DNA of 64,000 bases from Anaeromyxobacter dehalogenans 2CP-C (GTDB lineage: Bacteria > Myxococcota > Myxococcia > Myxococcales > Anaeromyxobacteraceae), in contig NC_007760.1 in assembly GCF_000013385.1 (NCBI RefSeq), forward strand, positions 4,934,001 through 4,998,000. The letters are read 5' to 3'. The translations under genes and the position numbers were made by a program. This document shows positions 1-8,500 of this stretch, piece after piece. Within the stretch, counting starts at the first letter, position 1. Every line of letters starts with the position of its first letter. The notes beneath the pieces were generated by a model. That model worked only from the letters and a program-made list of their open reading frames with translations. It did not search any database and was not told where the DNA came from.

Positions 1-441
1 CTCGAGCAGGGGCTTCACCTCCTCGTCGGTCGTGCCGGGGTACGTCGTGGACTCGAGCACCACGAGCTGCCCGGGGCGGAGCTGCTTCGCGATCTTCTCG
101 GCGGTGGAGTGGATGTACGAGTTGTCGGGCTCGCGGTGCGGGCCGAGCGGCGTGGGGACGCAGATGAGGATCGCGTCGCACTCGCGCAGCCGCTCGAAGT
201 CGGTGGTGGCGGTGTACTGGCCGCTCTCCACCGCGGCCTTCACGCGGTCGGGGCCGATGTGCTTGATGTACGACTCGCCCCGCGAGATGGCGGCGATCTT
301 GGCGGGATCCACGTCCAGCCCCAGCACCGGGAAGCCGGCCTCCCGGAACACCAGCGCCAGCGGCAGCCCCACGTAGCCCTGGCCGATGACGCCCACGCGC
401 GCGGTGCGCGCGGCGATCCGCGCCTCGAGTTCCTTGATCAC
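1..441 (-). CDS. Nucleotide-sugar dehydrogenase (UDP-GlcNAc/UDP-ManNAc 6-dehydrogenase family), 3' end outside window
   Basis: Only the first 147 codons are present; the frame is still open at base 1. A GTG start at 441 gives VIKELEARI followed by a Rossmann motif VGVIGQGYVGLPLA, the hallmark of the UDP-glucose/UDP-ManNAc dehydrogenase superfamily. The stretches DVDPAKI, CVPTPLG and ESTTYPGTT are also typical of this family. The N-terminus resembles WbpA/WecC-type enzymes that oxidise C6 of UDP-HexNAc, rather than the Ugd type at 15964. The wecB gene at 11343-12482 could supply UDP-ManNAc, so the pair may make UDP-ManNAcA; that pairing is inference. The catalytic cysteine domain lies beyond the window. 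Confidence 0.85.
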   Translation of the reverse strand, partial: MIKELEARIAARTARVGVIGQGYVGLPLALVFREAGFPVLGLDVDPAKIAAISRGESYIKHIGPDRVKAAVESGQYTATTDFERLRECDAILICVPTPLGPHREPDNSYIHSTAEKIAKQLRPGQLVVLESTTYPGTTDEEVKPLLE

Positions 442-711
442 GCTGTTCCCCCTGCGGCCGGCCCAGCGGGCCGTGCTCCGTCTCGTCCCGGGCGCCCGCC
501 TGCGTGGGGGGGCCAGGGACGGCCGAACCTACCACCGGGGGCGGGGGGTTTCATGCCGGGGAGCCATGGTGCCCGTAGAGGGTCGGAGGGCGCCCGTTTG
601 CCGCAGCTCCGCCTCGGACGCGGGCGGCGGACGGACCGTCCGGGCGCGGAACGCGACCCGCCCGGCGGCTCGGCCGCTCCCCGCCCGCGAGTACCCCGGG
701 TCCCCCGCGTC

Positions 712-720
712 TGCTAGAAC
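712..720 (+). promoter_or_regulatory. Candidate extended -10 (TG-N-TAGAAC) for the GT2/methyltransferase gene
   Basis: TGCTAGAAC lies 10-18 bases before the ATG at 730, giving an extremely short or absent leader. No convincing -35 was found. The same TGCTAGA element precedes ugd at 15921. The rest of the 442-729 gap between the divergent genes holds no recognisable feature. Confidence 0.35.
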
Positions 721-729
721 CGCACCGCG

Positions 730-2325
730 ATGACCTCCCTCTCCGTCCTGGTCCCCGTCTACAACGAGCAGCACCTCGTCTCGACCTCCCTCGGCAGGCT
801 CGAGATCCTGGACGGCTCGCCGCACCTCGAGCGCGTGCAGGTGGTGGTGGTGGACGACTGCTCGCGCGACGCGACCGGCGAGGTCCTGCGCGCCTTCGCC
901 GCCGCCCGCGGCGTCCAGTGGCTGGAGAACGGGCCCATCGAGAACGGCGTGGAGCTGTGCGGGCACGGCCGGCAGGGCAAGTTCGAGTGGGTGTTCCTCC
1001 GCCACGTCATGAACGGCGGGAAGGGCCGCGCCATCCGCACCGCGCTCGCCGAGGCGGACGGCGAGCTGTCGGTGATCCACGACGCGGACCTCGAGTACCA
1101 CCCGCGCGACCTCGCCCGCATCGTGAAGGTGTTCGTGGAGGAGGAGGCGGACGCGGTGTTCGGCTCGCGCTTCGCGGGCGGCGAGGCCCGGCGCGCGCTG
1201 CTGTTCCGCCACGAGCTCGGCAACCGGCTGCTCACGTTCCTCACCAACTGGGTGACCAACGTGAACCTGACCGACATGGAGACCTGCTACAAGGCGGTCC
1301 GCACCGACCTCCTGAAGTCGATCCCCATCGTCTCGAACGACTTCCGGCTCGAGCCCGAGCTGACCATCAAGCTCGCGAAGCGCGAGGCGCGCATCTTCGA
1401 GATCCCCATCAGCTACTCGGGGCGGACCTACCAGGAGGGCAAGAAGATCAACTGGCGGGACGGCGTGAAGGCGCTGTGGGCCATCACCCGCTTCTGGCTC
1501 TCCGACCACGTCTACCAGGAGGACGCGTACGGCTCGCAGATCCTGGGCCGGCTCGCCCGCGCGCCGCGCTTCAACGCCTGGATGGCGGACGTCATCCGGC
1601 CGTTCTGCGGGCAGCGCGTGCTCGAGATCGGGAGCGGCACCGGCAACCTCACCCGCCGCCTCGTCCCGCGCAACACCTACGTCGCCTCCGACGTCAACCC
1701 GCTCTACCTCCAGACGCTCCGCGGCCTCACGCTCGACCGGCCCTACCTCGACGTCACGCTCACCGACGTCACGAAGGGCGAGTCGTTCCCCACGGTGGAG
1801 GGCGGCTTCGACACGGTGGTGTGCCTCAACATCATCGAGCACGTGGACGACGACCTCGGCGCGCTCAGGAACGTCCGCGCGGCGCTCGCCGAGACCGGCC
1901 GCGCCATCGTGCTCGTGCCGCGCGGCCCGGACCTGTTCGGCACGCTCGACGAGGTGCTGGGGCACAAGCGGCGCTACACCGAGAACACGCTGGTGGAGCT
2001 CGCCACGAAGGCCGGCTTCGAGGTGCAGGAGCTCCTGCACTTCAACCGGGTGGGCACGCCGGCCTGGTGGCTGAACGGCAAGCTCCTGAAGCGCCGCTCC
2101 TTCGGCCTCGTGCAGATCAAGGCGCTCAACCTGCTCACGCCGCTGTTCCGGGTGATCGACCGCGCGCTGCCGTTCCCGCCGCTCTCGCTCATCGCGGTGC
2201 TGCGCCCGACCTCGGCGCGGCCCGACGCGGCCGGCGCGGGCCCGGACGCCGCGGGCGCGACGGGTGGCGAGCCCGGCGGCGGCGTCGAGCCGGACCCGGC
2301 GCGCGACGTCAGCGCGTCGGCGTGA
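730..2325 (+). CDS. Bifunctional glycosyltransferase family 2 / SAM-dependent methyltransferase
   Basis: The 531-residue protein has two modules. Residues 1 to about 260 form a GT-A fold of the dolichyl-phosphate mannosyltransferase-like GT2 type: LSVLVPVYNE at the N-terminus, VVVDDCSRD at 38-46, and a DAD metal-binding triad at 118-120. Residues about 285-440 form a class I methyltransferase with motif I LEIGSGTG at 298-305 and CLNIIEHV as the motif II/III region. The last 35 residues are Ala/Gly/Pro-rich and probably disordered. About 25 residues (66-90) are inserted between the GT strands compared with ordinary DPM synthases. Acceptor and methylated sugar are unknown. The gene stands alone on the plus strand among minus-strand polysaccharide genes, so a role in the same glycan or its lipid carrier is inferred. 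Confidence 0.85.
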   Translation: MTSLSVLVPVYNEQHLVSTSLGRLEILDGSPHLERVQVVVVDDCSRDATGEVLRAFAAARGVQWLENGPIENGVELCGHGRQGKFEWVFLRHVMNGGKGRAIRTALAEADGELSVIHDADLEYHPRDLARIVKVFVEEEADAVFGSRFAGGEARRALLFRHELGNRLLTFLTNWVTNVNLTDMETCYKAVRTDLLKSIPIVSNDFRLEPELTIKLAKREARIFEIPISYSGRTYQEGKKINWRDGVKALWAITRFWLSDHVYQEDAYGSQILGRLARAPRFNAWMADVIRPFCGQRVLEIGSGTGNLTRRLVPRNTYVASDVNPLYLQTLRGLTLDRPYLDVTLTDVTKGESFPTVEGGFDTVVCLNIIEHVDDDLGALRNVRAALAETGRAIVLVPRGPDLFGTLDEVLGHKRRYTENTLVELATKAGFEVQELLHFNRVGTPAWWLNGKLLKRRSFGLVQIKALNLLTPLFRVIDRALPFPPLSLIAVLRPTSARPDAAGAGPDAAGATGGEPGGGVEPDPARDVSASA

Positions 2326-4060
2326 GCGGCAGCGCCACCTGCACCACGAGCCGCAGGTTGGGCTCGTTCCGCGGCAGGAACGCCCGCGACCAGCGGTAGG
2401 ACGCGCTCGCGTCCCACGAGACCTCGAACGGCCCGGCGAGCAGGAGCTGGCGCGCGCCGGCGGTCACCTCGACGTCCTGGGTGAGCGCGTCGTCGCGGAG
2501 CGGCTCGATGGTGCTCCAGTAGTAGGCGTTGTCGCGGCGGACGCGCTCGAGGTACCCGCCGATGCGCCCGCGCGGCCCGAACACGTCCACCGCCACCGTC
2601 TGGCTGTCCGAGCCGGGGCCGATGGAGGCGCCGAGGAGCTGGCCCTCGTTCGTCCACGAGAGGTCGCGCGCGTGGGTGTACCAGCTCGGCATGCCGCGCA
2701 GGCTGTCGGGGGGACGCACGGCCTGGAGCGCGGTGGCCTCGAGCTGGAGGCGCACGGTGCGCGCGCCGCCGCCGAACAGCTTCTGGAGGCCGAGCAGGTA
2801 CGCGCCGGTGTGGTCGGTCTCGCGGACGTACTGGTACAGCGAGCCCTCGTGGTCCTCGCGGCCGAACTCGCCGTAGATCTCGAGCCGCGCCTCGGGGAAC
2901 ACCCAGCGCGCGAACAGCGAGGCGAGCTGGTTGTCGTTGGGGTTGTTGCCGGTGGGATCGTCGTACCAGCCCTTCAGGTCGTTCTTGCGCGGGCTCTGGA
3001 ACACCGCCAGCCAGTCGCCCACCCGCAGGCCGTCCCACACCTGCACGAACTGGCGCGAGAGCCCGACCGTGAGCCCGGGCACCCAGCGCGGCGTGTAGTC
3101 GAGCACGAGCCCGCTCACCATCGGGTGAGTGGGGTGCGCGACGTAGGTCGAGCGCGAGAGGCGGCCCCAGTACACCAGCACCTCGGCCGTGCCGATGCCG
3201 ATGTTCGCGGGGCGCGAGGTGCCGACGAACGCGTGCGGGAAGCCGGGCGCGGCGTTCGTCATGGTGAGCGCGTTCCGGATCCCGGGGCCGATCCAGAGGT
3301 TCTCGGTGGAGATCCCGACGGCCACGTTCCACGCGTCGGCGCGCAGGTAGCTCTGGCCGAGGCTCCAGTCCGCGAACGGGCCGGCGCCGAAGCGCTGCGG
3401 GTAGTCGATGCCGTCGCCGTAGAACGGGTTCCGGAAGGCGAGGTCGCCGGCCTGGCCGTTCTGGCGGGTGGTGAACCAGCGGTTCTGCGACCAGGAGACG
3501 GCCGGCGCGAGCGCGCCGGAGAGCGCGCCCCAGCGGAAGGACGCGCCGCCGGAGAGCATCGACGAGGTCCCGCGGCCGGCCCAGAGCAGGCCGTCGTTCC
3601 CGCCGGACGGGTAGTGCGAGTTCCAGGCGGCGTCGAGCCGGAGCGGCACGAGCCGGACGCCGTCCGCGCCCGCGCGCGCCTCGAGCCCGGCGGTGTCCCA
3701 GGGCAGCGCGCCCTCCGCGCAGCGCGCCTCCACCCGCGCGCCGGCGCGGCGCAGCACGCGCGGCGAGAGGGGGACCGCGCCGGACAGCTCGCCGAGGCGG
3801 AGCAGCTCGTCGGCGGGGGTGCCGATCCCGTCCACCGAAAGCGGGACCTGGGTGCATCCCCGCTCGCCCCTCGACAGGCTCGGGGTGAGCGGGGCGGCTT
3901 CCGCTCGTGGTGAGCCTGCTGCTTCCGCTCGTGGTGAGCTTGTCGAACCACGAGCGGGTGACCCATCCTCCGCGTCCGCTCGTGGTGAGCTTGTCGAACC
4001 ACGAGCGGTGCTGGCGGTCAGGAGGGCGGCGACGAGGACGGACGCGCAGGCGGTTCGCAT
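2309..4060 (-). CDS. Outer-membrane capsule-assembly protein, Wzi-like, with repeat-derived N-terminal insert
   Basis: The 583-residue protein starts with a short hydrophobic signal (MRTACASVLVAALLTAS), followed by a low-complexity stretch at residues 18-68 encoded by dispersed repeats. The remainder is rich in aromatic-ended amphipathic strands and ends in a beta-strand, as expected for a beta-barrel. LWIGPGIRNALTMTN and GTAEVLVYWGRL fit the Wzi/capsule-assembly family, whose E. coli member anchors capsule at the cell surface. It lies 47 bases after rfbH on the same strand, so it is probably the last gene of the O-antigen/capsule operon. Its 3' end overlaps the convergent glycosyltransferase gene by 17 bases. 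The ATG at 4060 was chosen because it opens directly into the signal peptide. Family assignment is by pattern only. Confidence 0.75.
   Translation of the reverse strand: MRTACASVLVAALLTASTARGSTSSPRADAEDGSPARGSTSSPRAEAAGSPRAEAAPLTPSLSRGERGCTQVPLSVDGIGTPADELLRLGELSGAVPLSPRVLRRAGARVEARCAEGALPWDTAGLEARAGADGVRLVPLRLDAAWNSHYPSGGNDGLLWAGRGTSSMLSGGASFRWGALSGALAPAVSWSQNRWFTTRQNGQAGDLAFRNPFYGDGIDYPQRFGAGPFADWSLGQSYLRADAWNVAVGISTENLWIGPGIRNALTMTNAAPGFPHAFVGTSRPANIGIGTAEVLVYWGRLSRSTYVAHPTHPMVSGLVLDYTPRWVPGLTVGLSRQFVQVWDGLRVGDWLAVFQSPRKNDLKGWYDDPTGNNPNDNQLASLFARWVFPEARLEIYGEFGREDHEGSLYQYVRETDHTGAYLLGLQKLFGGGARTVRLQLEATALQAVRPPDSLRGMPSWYTHARDLSWTNEGQLLGASIGPGSDSQTVAVDVFGPRGRIGGYLERVRRDNAYYWSTIEPLRDDALTQDVEVTAGARQLLLAGPFEVSWDASASYRWSRAFLPRNEPNLRLVVQVALPLTPTR
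3858..4008. repeat. Palindromic dispersed repeats inserted in-frame within the wzi-like gene
   Basis: Two identical 33-base palindromic units (3925-3957 and 3976-4008; CCGCTCGTGGTGAGC, a centre of TTGTCGA, then the inverted arm) lie exactly 51 bases apart. A partial copy lies at 3901-3917, and a related unit with CTCGACAGGCTCGGGGTGAGC spans 3858-3894. These belong to the widespread bacterial repeat type whose spurious translation gives RQAHHER-like peptides. All copies fall between the signal peptide and mature part of the overlapping CDS and keep its frame open. Confidence 0.9.
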
Positions 4061-4107
4061 CGGGACGCGCAGTGTAACCGCCCCGGCGCCGCGCCGCGAG
4101 CGGGCGG

Positions 4108-5475
4108 TCAGCGCGCGCCGCGCACGCCGTCCCGGATGCTCTCCGCCACGTACGCGCGCATGGCCTCGGTCAACCCGGGATACACGCCCACCCACAGCGA
4201 GCGGTTCATGATCGCGTCGGTGTTGACGAGCTCCCCCACCACCCGGAACGGCGGCGGCCGGCCCTCGTCGCGGGCGTCCTGCACGAGCTGGGTGAGCGCG
4301 GGCTGCCGCACCAGGTTCCCGGCGAACAGCATGCGGGTCTGGATCTTGCGGCCCTCCAGGTGGCGGACCAGCGCGTCGCGCGTGACGGCGGCGCCCTCGC
4401 GCACGGTCATCATGAAGCCGAACCAGGACGGCTCGGAGCCGGGCGTGGGCTCGGGCAGCACCAGCGCGTCGGACAGGTCCCCGAGCGCCTCGCGGTAGAA
4501 CGCCCAGTTCCGGCGCCGCGCCTCGACGAACCCGGCCAGCCGCTCGAGCTGCGCCAGCCCCACCGCGGCCTGCATGTCCGTGACCTTCAGGTTGAAGCCG
4601 AGGTGGCCGTAGACGTACTTGTGATCGTAGCCGCGCGGCAGCTCGCCGAGCTGCCACTCGAAGCGGCGGCGGCAGGTGTTGTCCACCCCGGGGTTGCACC
4701 AGCAGTCACGGCCCCAGTCGCGCAGCGACTCGACCGCGCGCTTCAGCGTGTCGTCCGAGGTCAGCACCGCGCCGCCCTCGCCCATGGTCATGTGGTGCGG
4801 CGGGTAGAACGACAGCGTGGCGAGGTCGCCGAACGTGCCGGTCTTGCGCCCGTGGTAGAGCGAGCCGGCCGCGTCGCAGTTGTCCTCGACCAGCCAGAGC
4901 CGGTGCCGCTCGCAGAACGCCTTCACCGCGGCGAGGTCGAACGGGTTGCCGAGCGTGTGCGCCACCATCACCGCGCGGGTCCGCGGCGAGCGCGCCGCCT
5001 CGAGCTGCGAGACGTCGAGGTTGTAGCCGGGCAGCGACACGTCCACGAACACCGGCACGAGGCCGAGCTGGAGCGCCGGCGCCACCGTGGTGGGGAACCC
5101 GGCCGCGACGGTGATGATCTCGTCCCCGGCGCGGAGCCGGCGCTCGCCGAGCAGGTGCGAGCGGAGCGCCGCGACCGCGAGCAGGTTCGCGGACGAGCCG
5201 GAGTTCACGAGGCGCGCGTGCTCGACGCCGTACCACTCGGCGAGCCGCTCCTCCAGCCGCCGGTGCCAGCGGCCGGCGGTGAGCCAGAACTCGAGGCCGC
5301 TCTCCACCAGGTTCGTCAGCTCCGGCGCGCCGTACACGCGGCCGGCGTAGCGCACCGGCGACTTGCCGGGCACGAACGCCGGCTCGGCGCCCTCGCGCAG
5401 CCGCGCGAGCTCGCGCACGCGCTCCAGGATCTCGGCGGTGAGCTGGCGCTCCCGCTCCTTCGGATCGATCGACAC
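4108..5475 (-). CDS. rfbH: CDP-4-keto-6-deoxy-D-glucose 3-dehydrase (E1), RfbH
   Basis: The 455-residue enzyme of the DegT/DnrJ/EryC1 fold uses PMP and an iron-sulfur cluster in the C3 dehydration step of 3,6-dideoxyhexose synthesis. The diagnostic features are present. The usual PLP-binding Lys is replaced by His (H227 in SFYPPHH, just before MGEGG). The [2Fe-2S] ligand pattern C200-X57-C258-X-C260-X7-C268 matches the E1 signature exactly. The start is GTG at 5475, immediately after the rfbG stop, so the two are translationally coupled. The reductase partner (RfbI/AscD, E3) is not in the window. Confidence 0.95.
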   Translation of the reverse strand: MSIDPKERERQLTAEILERVRELARLREGAEPAFVPGKSPVRYAGRVYGAPELTNLVESGLEFWLTAGRWHRRLEERLAEWYGVEHARLVNSGSSANLLAVAALRSHLLGERRLRAGDEIITVAAGFPTTVAPALQLGLVPVFVDVSLPGYNLDVSQLEAARSPRTRAVMVAHTLGNPFDLAAVKAFCERHRLWLVEDNCDAAGSLYHGRKTGTFGDLATLSFYPPHHMTMGEGGAVLTSDDTLKRAVESLRDWGRDCWCNPGVDNTCRRRFEWQLGELPRGYDHKYVYGHLGFNLKVTDMQAAVGLAQLERLAGFVEARRRNWAFYREALGDLSDALVLPEPTPGSEPSWFGFMMTVREGAAVTRDALVRHLEGRKIQTRMLFAGNLVRQPALTQLVQDARDEGRPPPFRVVGELVNTDAIMNRSLWVGVYPGLTEAMRAYVAESIRDGVRGAR

Positions 5476-6586
5476 TCAGCGCTCCAGGTATGCGCGGATC
5501 TGCGCGCGGCACAGCTCGGCGAGCGCGGGCGCGCCCGCGCCGGCGGCGTGCGCCCGGTACCACTCCACCGTCCGGCGCAGCCCCTCCTCGAAGCTCCAGC
5601 GCGGCGCCCAGCCCAGCCGCGCCCAGGCCTTCTCCACCGAGAGGCGCAGCACCCCGGCCTCGTGCGGCGCGGCCGGGTCGCTCCGGTCCTCCCAGGCGCC
5701 CGGGCCCCAGGCGGCGACGAGCGTCTCCACCACCTCGCGGACGGTGCGCGCGTCCTCGTGGCGCGGGCCGAAGTTGAACGCCTCGCAGTGCGCGGCGCGG
5801 TCCGGCGCGCCCGGCGCGAGCCGCGCGCCCAGCAAGAGGTAGCCGCCGAGCGGCTCGAGCACGTGCTGCCAGGGGCGGACGCCGCGCGGGTTGCGCACCG
5901 GGACGGGCCGGCCGGCCGCGAGCGCGCGGATGGCGTCCGGCACGATCCGGTCCTCGGCCCAGTCGCCGCCGCCGACCACGTTGCCCGCGCGCGCTGGCGA
6001 GCGCCACGCCGTGCGAGGCGAGGCGGGCCGGCGGGAAGAAGCTCCGGCGCCAGCTCGACACCACCAGCTCGGTCGCCCCCTTGGACATGGAGTAGGGGTC
6101 GAACCCGCCCATGGGCTCGTCCTCGCGGTAGCCCCAGGCCCACTCGCGGTTCTCGTAGCACTTGTCGCTCGTCACCACGACCACGCCGCAGGGCACGCCA
6201 GCGGCGCGCACCGCCTCGAGCAGGTGGGCGGTGCCGAGCACGTTCGTCTCGAGCGTCTCCACCGGCGCCTGGTACGACGCGCGCACGAGCGGCTGCGCGG
6301 CCAGGTGGAACACCAGCTCCGGCCGCGCCTCGCGCACCACCGCGGCGAGGTTCGCCGCGTCGCGCACGTCGGCGAGCACGCTCGTGCAGGCGGCGTCCAC
6401 CGCCGCGGCCACGTAGAGCGAGGGCGAGCCGGCGGGCGCGAGCGCGTACCCGGTCACCTTCGCGCCCAGGCTCTCGAGCCAGAGCGTGAGCCAGCTCCCC
6501 TTGAAGCCGGTGTGGCCGGTGACGAGCACGCGGCGGCCGGCGTAGGCGCGGGCGAGCTCCGCGGCGGTGGGGGCAGGGCCGCTCAT
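5476..6586 (-). pseudogene. rfbG: CDP-glucose 4,6-dehydratase RfbG, frame broken by a 2-base loss in a GC run
   Basis: The gene starts at ATG 6586 (MSGPAPTAAELA) with the NAD-binding motif VTGHTGFKGSW and the SDR active-site Tyr-X3-Lys in DPYSMSKGATE. It continues to RLASHGVALASAR and then leaves frame. The C-terminal part resumes in another frame (VVGGGDWAEDRIVPD onward) and ends at 5476. Adding one GC pair to the run at 5984-5996 restores ...SARAGNVVGGGDW, the family consensus, and gives a full-length protein of about 370 residues. The 1111-base span is two bases short of a whole number of codons, consistent with this. It overlaps rfbF by four bases (ATGA). Either the strain lacks this dehydratase or the assembly has an error; both halves are otherwise intact. 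Confidence 0.9.
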
Positions 6587-7368
6587 GGCCAGGTCTTCCA
6601 GGGCGCGACCCCGCGCGTCCACAGGTCGTTCAGCAGGCCGTACTCGCGGGCGGTGTCCATGGGCTGCCAGAAGCCGGTGTGCGGGAACGCCACCAGCTCG
6701 CCGTCGCGCGCCAGCTTCCGCAGCGGCTCCTGCTCCAGCACGGTCCGGGCGTCGTCGCCGATGTAGGGCCAGATCCGCCTGGCGTCGAGCACGAAGAAGC
6801 CGCCGTTGATGAAGCCCTCGCTGGCGTTCGGCTTCTCGTTGAACTCGGTGACGCGGGCGCCGTCGAGCCGCATCTCGCCGAAGCGGCCGGGCGGGCGCAC
6901 GGCCGCCACCGTGGCGACCTTGCCGTGCCGCCGGTGCGCCTCGATGGACGCGGCCACGTCGAGGTCCGAGACGCCGTCGCCGTAGGTCAGGCAGAACAGG
7001 TCGTCGCCCTCGACGTAGCGCCGGACCGCGGCCACGCGGCCGCCGGTCATGGTCGCCTCGCCGGTCTCGGCGAGCGTGACCTTCCAGTCCTCCTCGCCGT
7101 GCTGGCCGTGGAACTCGATCCGGTCGTGGCGGCCGAGCGTGACGGTCACGTCGGTGGTCATGGCGCGGTAGTTCAGGAAGAACTCGCGGATGACCGAGCC
7201 CTTGTAGCCGAGGCACAGCACGAACTCGCGCACGCCGTGCTGCGCGTAGCCCTTCATGATGTGCCAGAGGATGGGCCGGTTGCCGATGGGCAGCATCGGC
7301 TTCGGCAGCACCTCGCTCGCGTCTCGGATGCGGGTTCCCTGCCCGCCGCAGAGGATGACGGCCTTCAT
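6583..7368 (-). CDS. rfbF: Glucose-1-phosphate cytidylyltransferase RfbF
   Basis: The 261-residue sugar nucleotidyltransferase makes CDP-glucose from CTP and glucose 1-phosphate, the entry step of CDP-dideoxyhexose synthesis. The N-terminus MKAVILCGGQGTRIRD is the nucleotide-binding loop, followed by KPMLPIGNRPILWHIM and LTYGDGVSDLD (metal-binding Asp). FNEKPNASEGFINGGFFV and GFWQPMDTAREY are characteristic of RfbF. Its length matches the family. It forms an operon with rfbG (ATGA overlap) and rfbH. It follows an SDR epimerase gene after 64 bases, so the five genes from 9456 to 4108 look co-transcribed. Confidence 0.96.
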   Translation of the reverse strand: MKAVILCGGQGTRIRDASEVLPKPMLPIGNRPILWHIMKGYAQHGVREFVLCLGYKGSVIREFFLNYRAMTTDVTVTLGRHDRIEFHGQHGEEDWKVTLAETGEATMTGGRVAAVRRYVEGDDLFCLTYGDGVSDLDVAASIEAHRRHGKVATVAAVRPPGRFGEMRLDGARVTEFNEKPNASEGFINGGFFVLDARRIWPYIGDDARTVLEQEPLRKLARDGELVAFPHTGFWQPMDTAREYGLLNDLWTRGVAPWKTWP

Positions 7369-7432
7369 GTCCGCGGGACGATAGGCGAAGCCTCGCCCGG
7401 CGTCGAGGGCCGGGCGCGCCGGGGCCGCCCGA

Positions 7433-8500
7433 TCAGCGGCCGGACCGCTCGAGCCACTCCAGCGTGCGGTCGAGCCCCGCCTCGACGCCGACCTCCGGCG
7501 CGAACCCGAACTCCGCCGCGGCCCGGCGCCCGTCGGCCACGAACACCCGCTGGTCGCTCTGCCGCGCCGGGAGCCGCTCGAACCGCAGCGGCTGGCCGAC
7601 CTTGCGCTCCAGCACCGAGAACAGCTCCAGCAGCGACAGGCTCTGCTCCGGGCCGCCGCCGATGTTGTAGGCGCGCCCGGCGATCCGGTCCGCCGCGGCC
7701 GCCGCCAGCCGGTAGCAGCGGACCAGGTCGGCGGCGAAGAGCAGGTCGCGCACCTGCTTGCCGTCGCCGCTGATGGTGAACGGCTCGGGCGTCCGGCCCG
7801 CGCGCGCCTCGGCGCGCTGGCGCAGCGCCTGCTGGCAGAACCAGCCCACCCAGCCCTGGTCGTAGGTGGCGTACTGGCGGCCGCCGTACATGGAGCTGTG
7901 GCGGAACACGACGGTCCTGAGGCCGAAGATGCGGTGGTAGTCGAGGAAGTACTGGTCGGCGGCGCCCTTCGAGCAGCCGTAGGGGCTGTGGAAGTCGAGC
8001 GGCACCGCCTCGTCGAGGCCGTGCGGGTGGTCGGGCAGCAGCCAGCGGGTGGGCCCCTCCTCGTGGCGCACGCCCAGGAGATCGCCGTAGACCTTGTTGG
8101 TGGAGGAGAACAGCGCGGCCGCCGCCGGCGCGTGGGCGCGCACCGCCTCGAGCACGTTGAACGCGCCGAGGACGTTCACCTCGAAGTCGTAGCGCGGCCG
8201 CTCGATGCTGGTGGTCATCGCCACCTGGCCGGCGAGGTGCGCCACCGCCACCGCGCCGCCGCCGAAGCGCGCGAACGCGTGCTCGACGTCGGTGCGCGAG
8301 CGCGTGTCGCAGGCGAGGTGCACGAGCCGCCCCGCGCCCGGGCGCGCCGCGCGCTCGCGCAGCCAGGCCAGGTTCTCCGACGACCCGGTCCGCACCAGCG
8401 TGTCGAGCACCACCACCTCGACGCCGTCGTCGAGCAGCGACGCCGCCAGGTTCGAGCCCACGAACCCGCAGCCGCCGGTCACGATCCACCTGCCGCTCAT
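7433..8500 (-). CDS. NAD-dependent epimerase, CDP-paratose 2-epimerase (RfbE)-like
   Basis: The 355-residue extended SDR has GGCGFVGSN at the N-terminus for NAD binding, SSTNKVYG, and the catalytic Tyr-X3-Lys in SPYGCSKGAADQY. RHSSMYGGRQYATYDQGWVGWF closely resembles CDP-tyvelose/paratose 2-epimerases, and the long insert with LDFHSPYG is also typical of them. Together with rfbFGH and the upstream SDR, this would complete CDP-tyvelose synthesis; product assignment is inference from context and family. The ATG at 8500 overlaps the upstream gene stop by four bases (ATGA). Confidence 0.8.
   Translation of the reverse strand: MSGRWIVTGGCGFVGSNLAASLLDDGVEVVVLDTLVRTGSSENLAWLRERAARPGAGRLVHLACDTRSRTDVEHAFARFGGGAVAVAHLAGQVAMTTSIERPRYDFEVNVLGAFNVLEAVRAHAPAAAALFSSTNKVYGDLLGVRHEEGPTRWLLPDHPHGLDEAVPLDFHSPYGCSKGAADQYFLDYHRIFGLRTVVFRHSSMYGGRQYATYDQGWVGWFCQQALRQRAEARAGRTPEPFTISGDGKQVRDLLFAADLVRCYRLAAAAADRIAGRAYNIGGGPEQSLSLLELFSVLERKVGQPLRFERLPARQSDQRVFVADGRRAAAEFGFAPEVGVEAGLDRTLEWLERSGR

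Noticed and set aside
918-2399. Long plus-strand frame overlapping the GT2/methyltransferase gene
   Set aside because: Arg/Gly/His-rich translation without any domain; the overlapping gene has clear family motifs.
3259-4002. Open frame with RQAHHER-like peptides opposite or overlapping the Wzi-like gene
   Set aside because: It is the other-frame translation of the dispersed palindromes and has no coding support; the peptide is a well-known artefact of this repeat family.
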